From a virus, in the IMG/VR virus record IMGVR_UViG_3300006128_000067, positions 1-22,738 of that record: a stretch of 22,738 bases of DNA. One strand, given 5' to 3'. Below, piece by piece: positions 13,728-20,367 of the stretch. The first letter of the stretch is position 1. Every line of letters begins with the position of its first letter. A program made the position numbers and the translations under genes. Under the pieces are notes generated by a model, which saw only the letters and a program-made list of their open reading frames with translations, searched no databases and was not told where the DNA came from.

Positions 13728-15182
13728 TCAATAATAGTTAAGTTTTGTTTTGCTAAAAAATACCCCATACAATATGGAAATAAATGTAGCAATTAATAAT
13801 CCAATTGCAATTGGATGATGTAATATTTCTTCAAGTTGATATATAGTAAAGAATTGCTTACCTACCAATTCAATACGTGGGCTTAGTACAAATCCAATAA
13901 GTACACATGCTCTACTAATCTTGAAGTATTTAAGTACCAATCCTAACACCGTACAAAAAATCAACATAGCATAATCTTCCCAACCCCCGGTGTACTCAGC
14001 ACAACTCCAAAAGATTAGTGCAATTAATGGAACAAAATAATACATTACTGGCACACGTGTTAATAATGTAGCCCAACGTATAAACAATAAACTTATAAAG
14101 AATGTTATTGTTAAACTTAATATGAAACTATAGTTTAGTGCATGAAAGAATTTTGGATCAGCAAGTAATGTAGGACTACCCATTTCTAATCCAACATACA
14201 TAAACAAACTCATAACGATAACTTCAAATGGTGCCGCTGGCACACCAAACAATATAGTAGGAACGTATGCAGTTGACTTTTGAGCCATGTTAGCTCCTTC
14301 TGCACCTACTACACCCCTGATATTACCATCACCAAATTTAGTAGTATCATTTTTCCCTGCCGCAACTGTTTGACTATATGCTATCCAATCTACTACGGCA
14401 CCACCTACACCTGGCAACAATCCAATGAATCCACCTATTAATCCTGAACGCATACTATCCCAACGATAACGCCACGCATCTTTTGCACCCTGATACATTT
14501 GACTAATGATATTATTTGATTGCGGAGTAAATTCTGCTTTTTTGAATAGCGCCTCTAATATTTCAGGCATTGCTAATAGTCCTGACAATAATGGTAGCAC
14601 TTGTATACCATGTGCAAGATAAAACCAACCACCTGTAAAACGTTCGGCATTGGTAACTGGATCGGTGCCAACTAGTCCTAAAAACAATCCTAAGGCAACC
14701 CCCAATAAACCCCTAAACCAATATTTGTTATTTACAAATGTAACTGTTGTCAATGCAAGTAATATAAAGCATAACATTTCAGGTATACCAAAATATAACA
14801 CAACATTTGCATAGTAGGGTAAGAATGCAAACACTAATATACCCCATAATAAACCTTGACCACATGCGCTAAAGATACTAGCACTTAATGCTCTTGCGCC
14901 CTCACCTCGTTTGGCTAATGGAAATCCATCTACCATAGTTGCGGCACTTCCGCCACCACCGGGTATGTTCATTACTACACTTGCAAACAAATCACCAATA
15001 CTAGATGATATCACTAACGCAGTAGTGAACACTACCAATGAGTATGGATCAGCACGAAAATAATCAATGAATGCATATATTGTTAGCAAGCCTGTGGTAG
15101 CCCCTGCAATTGGAATTATCCCAAAGATAAAACCATATATTGTGCCTGCTAACAAATAGGGTATGTAGTGTATATAATCCAT
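13728..15182 (-). CDS. tctA: TctA-family permease, large subunit of tripartite tricarboxylate transporter
   Basis: A 484-residue, very hydrophobic protein with about ten or more membrane helices, close to the usual size of TctA (about 500). Family signatures are visible: FGIIPIAGATTGLLTIY near residues 20-36, MNIPGGGGSAATMVDGFPLA at 71-90 followed by KRGEGARAL, and GGFIGLLPGVGG at 250-261. A late AEGANMAQKST and VPTILFGVPAAP (about 294-319) matches the second family repeat. It would carry a carboxylate with a sodium ion across the inner membrane. The small partner TctB is not seen next to it. The start overlaps the amidotransferase stop (TAATG) and the stop precedes the tctC ribosome site. 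Confidence 0.9.
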   Translation of the reverse strand: MDYIHYIPYLLAGTIYGFIFGIIPIAGATTGLLTIYAFIDYFRADPYSLVVFTTALVISSSIGDLFASVVMNIPGGGGSAATMVDGFPLAKRGEGARALSASIFSACGQGLLWGILVFAFLPYYANVVLYFGIPEMLCFILLALTTVTFVNNKYWFRGLLGVALGLFLGLVGTDPVTNAERFTGGWFYLAHGIQVLPLLSGLLAMPEILEALFKKAEFTPQSNNIISQMYQGAKDAWRYRWDSMRSGLIGGFIGLLPGVGGAVVDWIAYSQTVAAGKNDTTKFGDGNIRGVVGAEGANMAQKSTAYVPTILFGVPAAPFEVIVMSLFMYVGLEMGSPTLLADPKFFHALNYSFILSLTITFFISLLFIRWATLLTRVPVMYYFVPLIALIFWSCAEYTGGWEDYAMLIFCTVLGLVLKYFKISRACVLIGFVLSPRIELVGKQFFTIYQLEEILHHPIAIGLLIATFISILYGVFFSKTKLNYY

Positions 15183-15733
15183 TAAAATTTCATTAAGTTT
15201 TGTATTTCATCTGGTAGCCAATGGTCTTCAGTTCTTTCAGGGTGCCATACTACGCCTGCAACATTTCCATCAATCCATGCTTCACAATCACCGTCTACAT
15301 CACGTGCTAAAACTGTAGCACTTGCTTGTGGTAATTTAATGTTTAGTCCATGAAAACTATTAACATCAAATTCTTGTCCTTTATAAGTTACTTTATGTGT
15401 TATTCCACCACTGTGTCCTTCTTTCTTAGACACAGTTCCACCTAAAGTATCAGTCAGTAAAAAGCAACCATGACATACACCTAGTATAGGTTTTTGCTGT
15501 AACATCATTTGTGTTGCTAGTTTTAATTCTGTCGTGCGTCTTATTAATCTATCATCGCCACCAGTAATAATAAAACAATCAACTTCATCGGCAATTGCCT
15601 TAAAGTTTTGGTCTAATCTATTAGGGACAAAAAAGAGCGTATGCTCTTTCAAATACGAGTACCACCCGTGTTCGATTGAATCATACGCTCTGCCTCTAAA
15701 CTTAATAATGCGTTGGCTTAGAGCTATTTTCAA
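15182..15733 (-). CDS. Class I glutamine amidotransferase-like protein (peptidase C26 type)
   Basis: A 183-residue protein with a complete class I glutaminase triad: nucleophile elbow LGVCHGC (C87), and VVWHPER near the end (H164, E166). The oxyanion region TGGDD (57-61) and NSFHG (125-129) also fit, as in gamma-glutamyl-GABA hydrolases and GMP/CTP synthase glutaminase domains. It has no fused synthase domain, so it either hydrolyses gamma-glutamyl compounds or gives ammonia to an unlinked partner. It starts with TTG at 15731-15733 directly after the ferritin-like gene; that start gives the expected N-terminus MKIALSQR, and no ATG fits. It is in the operon with the transporter. Confidence 0.83.
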   Translation of the reverse strand: MKIALSQRIIKFRGRAYDSIEHGWYSYLKEHTLFFVPNRLDQNFKAIADEVDCFIITGGDDRLIRRTTELKLATQMMLQQKPILGVCHGCFLLTDTLGGTVSKKEGHSGGITHKVTYKGQEFDVNSFHGLNIKLPQASATVLARDVDGDCEAWIDGNVAGVVWHPERTEDHWLPDEIQNLMKF

Positions 15734-15734
15734 A

Positions 15735-16430
15735 TTACCATCCGTATGCGTCTGCTACTAACTCTTTACCTGCTTCAGCGGCTACGGTATTTTTGCATGA
15801 AATTTCATACAAATCTTTACGCATTGCTGATACCAATGCTTGTACTTGACTTGCATTTTCTTCAGTAACTAATTGCTCTAATTTACGAGCACCGATGTTG
15901 CTGTGGAAGCCTTCATCTTTAGCAATCTTGCGATATGAACTGCTGATGAAACCATCTTCAATACAATCAGCCATTGTGTTCCAAACAGCTTCTGCACGAC
16001 CTTCAGCAACCAATTGATAGGCAGCTAGTGCAACTGGATCAGTTTCTGCATTGTACTTAGCTAATAGACCAGCACCTTTAGCTGTTGGCTTTGCGGCTTC
16101 AGCGGCAATAGCGGCTTCAACATCAACTGGGCTACCTTGAATGTGTTCAATAACTTCCTTAACCATACGGAAGTGATTTGCCTCATCCATTGCTTGTTTT
16201 GTTAATAATGATAACTCAACTGGATCTGTGTCAGCAGGCATAGTAGCGATTGCTTGAGCAATTTCAACCATGTTCATACGCTCATTGACCATACGGCCAA
16301 CAAAGTGTTCTACTAATTCTTCTTGAGCAGGCTTGCTGTCAAAATACGCTTTTACATTGTGTTGACTAGCTTGGAACAACGCTTGGTTGTCTTTAACAAT
16401 AGTCTTAACAAACTCTTTTGATGAAAACAT
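15735..16430 (-). CDS. Ferritin-like di-iron protein
   Basis: A 231-residue helical protein with the four-helix di-iron ligand set: a Glu near residue 50 (VNERMNMVE), DEANH at 82-86 (E83, H86), AEGRAE at 142-147 (E143) and DEGFH at 172-176 (E173, H176). This E, ExxH, E, ExxH order is that of ferritin-like oxidases and oxygenases (MiaE, rubrerythrin, aldehyde-deformylating and related enzymes). It is larger than storage ferritins and lacks a rubredoxin Cys cluster, so an oxygenase is more likely than iron storage. It is the first gene of the metabolic operon, with a good AAGGAGAT ribosome site and a perfect TATAAATA box upstream. Confidence 0.82.
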   Translation of the reverse strand: MFSSKEFVKTIVKDNQALFQASQHNVKAYFDSKPAQEELVEHFVGRMVNERMNMVEIAQAIATMPADTDPVELSLLTKQAMDEANHFRMVKEVIEHIQGSPVDVEAAIAAEAAKPTAKGAGLLAKYNAETDPVALAAYQLVAEGRAEAVWNTMADCIEDGFISSSYRKIAKDEGFHSNIGARKLEQLVTEENASQVQALVSAMRKDLYEISCKNTVAAEAGKELVADAYGW

Positions 16431-16476
16431 AAATTATCTCCTTAAATTTTTATGTACGTGCGAGAAATTCTATACT

Positions 16477-16484
16477 TATTTATA
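16477..16484 (-). promoter_or_regulatory. T4-late-type promoter (TATAAATA) of the metabolic operon
   Basis: The minus strand reads a perfect TATAAATA 46 bases before the ATG of the ferritin-like gene, the first of eight coupled genes. A second, imperfect box GATAAATA lies at 16505-16512. Confidence 0.68.
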
Positions 16485-16528
16485 AAATGTTACTACACAC
16501 AAAATATTTATCTAATTTTTTAAAAATT

Positions 16529-17209
16529 TTAAAGATTGGGGAAAATTTTAAGCATTTCGTGAGATTTTAAGTATCTAATATAAAATTCCTTACACTGTTC
16601 TTTATAATCATCTGATATCTGTAAAAAATCAATTAACTTATTTAAATTTTCATCAACCTTGTCGTAATTAAAAATATCAAACAATCTAAATTGCAATAAG
16701 TTATTAGTAGAATTTTCACAAAGTTTTTCTATTCTTTTTGGATGTTGACCTATTATCCAATTTTTACCAACTTCAGGATTAAACAGGTAACGTTTATTGG
16801 TAAACAATGAATGTGCAGTTTCTACCTCTTTTTCAATCATAGGGAATGATATTATAAATTTTGAATTGGGAAACTTGTTCATCATATACTCTATATCTAT
16901 AATGTGTAATTCAATAGGTACTGGATATGAAGGATAATTAAGTTCCATTTTAGAAAGAATATCATCCATTTTTATTTTTAAATCCGGATGAACCCCATAA
17001 GTATACCATAATATTTCATTAAATGTTTCATCACTTGTGATTTGAGTAATGTTTGAATATTTGTCAGTAGACCTATTGATTACTTCTGCTGTTCTTGTTA
17101 TTTTAATGTCTGCATCATGGTTATACAATTTATTTACTAATGCAGAAATAAATCGTCCTGAACAACCAGGATAGTATAATATAAAAATTATTTTGTCGTC
17201 GGCAATCAT
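16529..17209 (-). CDS. P-loop sulfotransferase-like protein
   Basis: A 226-residue protein starting with a strand and a P-loop-like turn, IIFILYYPGCSGRFISALV (residues 8-26), as in sulfotransferase-type proteins of phages. A middle strand KFIISFPMIEKE (about 116-127) would be the second core strand. Lys, Asn and Ile are abundant, more AT-driven than in neighbours. It has no signal peptide. It is transcribed away from the plus-strand methyltransferase, with a perfect TATAAATA 20 bases before its ATG. The catalytic residues are uncertain, so the activity is a guess. Confidence 0.6.
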   Translation of the reverse strand: MIADDKIIFILYYPGCSGRFISALVNKLYNHDADIKITRTAEVINRSTDKYSNITQITSDETFNEILWYTYGVHPDLKIKMDDILSKMELNYPSYPVPIELHIIDIEYMMNKFPNSKFIISFPMIEKEVETAHSLFTNKRYLFNPEVGKNWIIGQHPKRIEKLCENSTNNLLQFRLFDIFNYDKVDENLNKLIDFLQISDDYKEQCKEFYIRYLKSHEMLKIFPNL

Positions 17210-17229
17210 GTTAAATATCAGTTATATAA

Positions 17230-17237
17230 TATTTATA
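17230..17237 (-). promoter_or_regulatory. T4-late-type promoter (TATAAATA) in the divergent gap
   Basis: The 36-base gap between two divergent genes holds TATAAATA on the minus strand, 20 bases before the 16529-17209 start. A TATAAT on the plus strand (17225-17230) could serve the methyltransferase, though no -35 is clear. Confidence 0.6.
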
Positions 17238-17245
17238 GAGATATC

Positions 17246-17983
17246 ATGAACACTAAAATTTACAAACTTATCACCGAAAACTTAAAGTTAGCCTTTAATT
17301 TATCCAAATATCAAAAAATTTCTGATAGCATTGACGAAAATACATTAGTAGATAAACTACCGTGGACCCCAGCAAGATATCGCAAATTTAAAGATACTAT
17401 TGAAGCTGAATTAAGTTTACCTTGCGACTACATTGGGACATTGCGTGATATAGTAAATGATTTAAGTGAAAGGTATACACATCGCTTTTTTGCTGAAATT
17501 TGGAAACCACGTACCGGTGATTATGATTATACAGGTTGGGCATTGGTTGACGAAATTAACAAACAAAATCCCAAAAATGTTTTAGATGTGGGGTGCGGGT
17601 ATCACCCGTTCAAGGGTCGCATACAGAACTTAATTGGTATTGATCCTTATAACAATCAAGCAGATTTTGAAGTTGATATATTAGAGTATAAAGTTAAGTA
17701 CAAACATGACCACATTATTGCATTAGGATCAATTAACTTTAATAGCCGTGATGAAATTGAAGCACGATTTAGTCATTGTGTTGATTTACTTGAACAGGGC
17801 GGCAAGTTTTATGTACGTGCAAATCCAGGAATACCACATAAGACTGGGCCTTATGTGGACATATTTCCATGGAGCTTTGAAATCGCAAATGAATTTGCTG
17901 AAAAATACAATCTTAAATTGTTAGAATTTAAGAAAGATGGTAACGAACGTTTATATTTTTCTTATGAAAAATTAAAAATGTAA
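17246..17983 (+). CDS. Class I SAM-dependent methyltransferase
   Basis: A 245-residue protein, the only clear gene on the plus strand. SAM-binding motif I is VLDVGCGYHPF (about residues 112-122), followed by IGIDPYNN (about 130-137, the acidic residue that holds the SAM ribose), and LLEQGGKFYVRANPG (about 191-205), the motif after strand 4/5. The N-terminal 80 residues are helical and may bind the substrate. The catalytic NPPY/DPPY of DNA adenine or cytosine-N4 methylases and the PC of cytosine-C5 methylases are absent, so a small-molecule, protein or RNA substrate is more likely. It ends tail-to-tail with the next gene, overlapping by 12 bases. Confidence 0.8.
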   Translation: MNTKIYKLITENLKLAFNLSKYQKISDSIDENTLVDKLPWTPARYRKFKDTIEAELSLPCDYIGTLRDIVNDLSERYTHRFFAEIWKPRTGDYDYTGWALVDEINKQNPKNVLDVGCGYHPFKGRIQNLIGIDPYNNQADFEVDILEYKVKYKHDHIIALGSINFNSRDEIEARFSHCVDLLEQGGKFYVRANPGIPHKTGPYVDIFPWSFEIANEFAEKYNLKLLEFKKDGNERLYFSYEKLKM

Positions 17984-18268
17984 GTTTGCATTTACAAAGG
18001 CAAGACGCTCAGGTGTAATATCTTTATAAGAAATTGTCTGTGCCTCTTGACCTTCTTTTTCAATTAAATGAATAATTTTTTGATCTACCATCCATGCGTC
18101 ATAAAAAATACTAAACACTTCAGTAACGTTTGAGCCGTCATTTGTTGTGCTAAAGATTTCGTCTGCACGTGCTGTGTCGCCTGTTTTAAGAGCCGCCCAG
18201 TCGTTTAACTGAGTATAGTGTTCTGGATCTGGTGTTAGTTCCGATGTAATAGTGTGCTTGATTGTCAT
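17972..18268 (-). CDS. Small hypothetical protein, paralogue of its upstream neighbour
   Basis: A 98-residue protein of unknown function. It lines up with the 99-residue protein just upstream: ITSEL near the start, then W-K-x-GD, FSIFYDAW (about 52-59) against FGSFYDYW, IIHLIEKEGQEAQTISYKD against ITHIIMDEGKEPNIVSYKN, and PERLAF against AERITY. The two genes overlap at TAATG. No motif gives a function. Its end overlaps the methyltransferase stop by 12 bases. Confidence 0.75.
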   Translation of the reverse strand: MTIKHTITSELTPDPEHYTQLNDWAALKTGDTARADEIFSTTNDGSNVTEVFSIFYDAWMVDQKIIHLIEKEGQEAQTISYKDITPERLAFVNANLHF

Positions 18269-18567
18269 TATGTTAATTCCTTTCCGGTTGAAATAGTATT
18301 TACAACATTTGTCGCATATGTAATACGTTCTGCGGATAAATTTTTGTAAGAAACAATATTAGGTTCTTTTCCTTCATCCATGATAATGTGAGTTATCTTA
18401 AACTCATTTAACCAATAGTCATAAAAGCTACCAAATTCAACGGATATGTTGTCAGGTGTGCTTTTAAGAATAGTAGCGGCTATGTCTGAGCCTACTTTTT
18501 CTATTAGCCAATTTTCAAATGTTGGAAAGTTGGCTGATAATTCAGATGTAAATGCATGTGTACTCAT
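18268..18567 (-). CDS. Small hypothetical protein, tandem paralogue
   Basis: A 99-residue protein related to the next gene downstream (shared FYDxW, IxHxIxxEGxE and SYK segments). No signal peptide or known motif is seen. It starts at an ATG 25 bases after a CTAAATA box with an AAAGGAAT ribosome site, so it is probably the first gene of a two-gene late unit. The pair most likely arose by tandem duplication. Confidence 0.75.
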   Translation of the reverse strand: MSTHAFTSELSANFPTFENWLIEKVGSDIAATILKSTPDNISVEFGSFYDYWLNEFKITHIIMDEGKEPNIVSYKNLSAERITYATNVVNTISTGKELT

Positions 18568-18592
18568 GTGTATAAAATTCCTTTGATATATG

Positions 18593-18599
18593 TATTTAG
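18593..18599 (-). promoter_or_regulatory. Late-type promoter box (CTAAATA)
   Basis: The minus strand reads CTAAATA 25 bases before the ATG of the 18268-18567 gene, the same variant and almost the same spacing as before the clamp gene. Confidence 0.5.
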
Positions 18600-18606
18600 C
18601 TATAAA

Positions 18607-18708
18607 TTACATTTTTGCTTGTTTAACTACCGGACTATAAGGATTTCGTGGTCTATCAGTCCCGTCATCTTCTGGATACACGGGGTACTGATTAGGATCA
18701 ATCGTCAC
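18607..18708 (-). CDS. Possible 33-residue Pro/Asp-rich small protein
   Basis: A GTG-started frame that overlaps the end of the endonuclease gene by 11 bases and fills most of the 130-base gap. The product begins MTIDPNQYPVYPEDDG and continues with DRPRNPYSPVVKQAKM. It has no clear ribosome site. The composition looks protein-like and the fit to the gap is good, but 33 codons can stay open by chance, so I hold this loosely. Confidence 0.33.
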   Translation of the reverse strand: MTIDPNQYPVYPEDDGTDRPRNPYSPVVKQAKM

Positions 18709-19522
18709 TAGCGTTAGCACCGCACTTTGCACGTTTAGCATTTGTTAATGCTCCAAAGTCTACTGGCCACTCTTTACCAGGCTGTAGTTCAACTGCACCA
18801 GCCGGAAATGCAAATTGTACTCCTGCTGTTTGTTGTATCTGTGCAATTGGAAGTCTAAATTTAGTTAAGTCATTGCCCAAGTTAGGATAGGGTGCTACAT
18901 GTGGGAATGCCCAACCTGCAATTTCTTTAGTTTGATTATTGATAACAATCTTATAGAAGCCATGTGGTACAACTACACCTTTACCAATTGTCTTGTCGCC
19001 AGCACCATAAACACCACCTGCAATAACTGTATATGATTGGTTACGTTGTACTGCCCAACCACGTACTGATGTTTCAAGTAATTTCCAAATACCACGATTC
19101 AATGAACCAGCTTGTGGACTCATGTTAGTCATTAAGAATGATTCATATTCAACTTGTGGATCCCAACTTAAATCACCATCAGGAGCCATGTGACCCTTGT
19201 CATATCCTGTAGCCGCATAATCACCTGGAGTAGCACCATTCGGTACGCTTTGATCCGCGGCAAATGCGTTAGTACGTGCAACACAACCTAATGCGTTTTG
19301 TGGCAATAATTCGTATGTTACATACTTTGGTAACTTAGCTGCCGCATCATATCCTACTAGATATGCTTGACGGCAAATAGGAGTTACACCAGCAGTTTGC
19401 GGGAAACCATATGGTGAATGTACCTTACAAGTTTGTGGGTCTTGAGGAGCACGTTGTGTCCATGCATAACTAGTTGAAATGCTTAGTATCAATAATGATA
19501 CTGCTAATAATATTTTCTTCAT
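18698..19522 (-). CDS. Secreted DNA/RNA non-specific endonuclease (NucA/Serratia type)
   Basis: A 274-residue protein with a Sec signal peptide (MKKILLAVSLLILSISTSYA, cut before WTQ). The beta-beta-alpha-metal nuclease site is intact: YDKGHMAPDGD at 107-117 (H111 general base; the family usually has DRGH), then NMSPQ, and LNRGIWKLLE at 141-150 (N142 metal ligand, E150). The H-to-N and N-to-E spacings (31 and 8) match Serratia nuclease (30 and 8). It would degrade nucleic acid in the periplasm or outside the cell. Four Cys are present, which suits an exported protein. A perfect TATAAATA box lies 27 bases before the start. It could recover nucleotides or block other phage DNA. Confidence 0.92.
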   Translation of the reverse strand: MKKILLAVSLLILSISTSYAWTQRAPQDPQTCKVHSPYGFPQTAGVTPICRQAYLVGYDAAAKLPKYVTYELLPQNALGCVARTNAFAADQSVPNGATPGDYAATGYDKGHMAPDGDLSWDPQVEYESFLMTNMSPQAGSLNRGIWKLLETSVRGWAVQRNQSYTVIAGGVYGAGDKTIGKGVVVPHGFYKIVINNQTKEIAGWAFPHVAPYPNLGNDLTKFRLPIAQIQQTAGVQFAFPAGAVELQPGKEWPVDFGALTNAKRAKCGANASDD

Positions 19523-19548
19523 TTTTTAACCTTTTTAATGTTGTGATA

Positions 19549-19556
19549 TATTTATA
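19549..19556 (-). promoter_or_regulatory. T4-late-type promoter (TATAAATA) before the endonuclease gene
   Basis: A perfect TATAAATA on the minus strand ends 27 bases before the endonuclease ATG and overlaps the stop of the upstream GH19 gene. Confidence 0.65.
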
Positions 19557-20367
19557 CAAAACGTTTCTTGTAATCTAAAAAGTTTGCCATTCTATCTTCT
19601 AGTCCAAACATGGCATTGTTTATTTTTTTAGTAACTTCAACTGTGTCACCAAAGTTTCTAACGTTGGGTTTAACTCTTGTATTCCAATACCATACTGCAA
19701 TCTTTGCGGCAACATCTGGTTTTTCTGCTAACTCAGGGTGACTTAATAAATCAATACCTAAGGCATCACTTGCCATTCTATAATTATCACGTCCTGTTAA
19801 TTGAATAAAACCTCGTCCATGATACTTTGCTCCGTCGCCCTTATTTTTGTTACCTAAAATCTTAGCAGTTTTAGGTGCATATGTAGGATCGTATTTTTTA
19901 GCAAAATACTTGTCAGCATCTCCTACAGGTTTTTCTTGTAATCTACCATAGTTCCATGATTCATGTTTAGCCTGAGCCATGAATTGTGCTAACTCATCAC
20001 CTTTTAATCCACTCTTAGTAGCAGTTTGATATAAGATTTTTTCTGCTTGTGGGTCTTGAGTTGGAGTAGCAGTTTTTGTAACTTTATTTTGCTGTACTTG
20101 TTTGATTAATTCTTGTGATGGTGATTTTGTTTTAGCAGTTATATGTTGATGAACGCCAGGCTGATTTTGAATAGGCTTGGCATCAACGTTAGCATGTCCA
20201 CCTAATGCGGCAGCACCTAATGCGGCTCCTGCTACCCAGTCTTTCCAACCTTCTTCTAAATCATCAAGTTCTACAAGATGGCGATACATTTCATCGCCGG
20301 TCCATCCTTGCGGTGCACCTGCACCAGCATTACTTACATACTCAATGACAAATTCTTTGGCTCTCAT
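19552..20367 (-). CDS. GH19 chitinase/lysozyme-like enzyme with capsid-targeting-like N-terminus
   Basis: A 271-residue protein. The C-terminal half (about 105-271) is a glycoside hydrolase 19 domain: AQAKHESW with catalytic Glu E136, a second acidic E145 in LQEKP, and GRGFIQLTGRDNY at 184-196. Phage GH19 enzymes cut peptidoglycan. The N-terminus MRAKEFVIEYV resembles the T4 internal-protein targeting peptide, with a possible prohead-protease cut after VIE. Residues 44-62 are Gly/Ala-rich and hydrophobic (DWVAGAALGAAALGG), then a Gln/Lys/Thr linker. It has no Sec signal. Whether it is the lysis enzyme or an injected wall-cutter cannot be decided here. It directly abuts the GNAT gene. Confidence 0.85.
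   Translation of the reverse strand: MRAKEFVIEYVSNAGAGAPQGWTGDEMYRHLVELDDLEEGWKDWVAGAALGAAALGGHANVDAKPIQNQPGVHQHITAKTKSPSQELIKQVQQNKVTKTATPTQDPQAEKILYQTATKSGLKGDELAQFMAQAKHESWNYGRLQEKPVGDADKYFAKKYDPTYAPKTAKILGNKNKGDGAKYHGRGFIQLTGRDNYRMASDALGIDLLSHPELAEKPDVAAKIAVWYWNTRVKPNVRNFGDTVEVTKKINNAMFGLEDRMANFLDYKKRFV

Noticed and set aside
13728-15182. Possibility that the transporter shows the window is bacterial chromosome.
   Set aside because: The flanks hold T4-type replication genes, late-type promoter boxes and phage-like small genes without a break, so the operon is most simply part of the phage genome.
16505-16512. A second GATAAATA box upstream of the ferritin-like gene as a separate promoter.
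   Set aside because: It is imperfect, and the better TATAAATA box lies closer to the gene; AT-rich gaps will contain such near-matches by chance.
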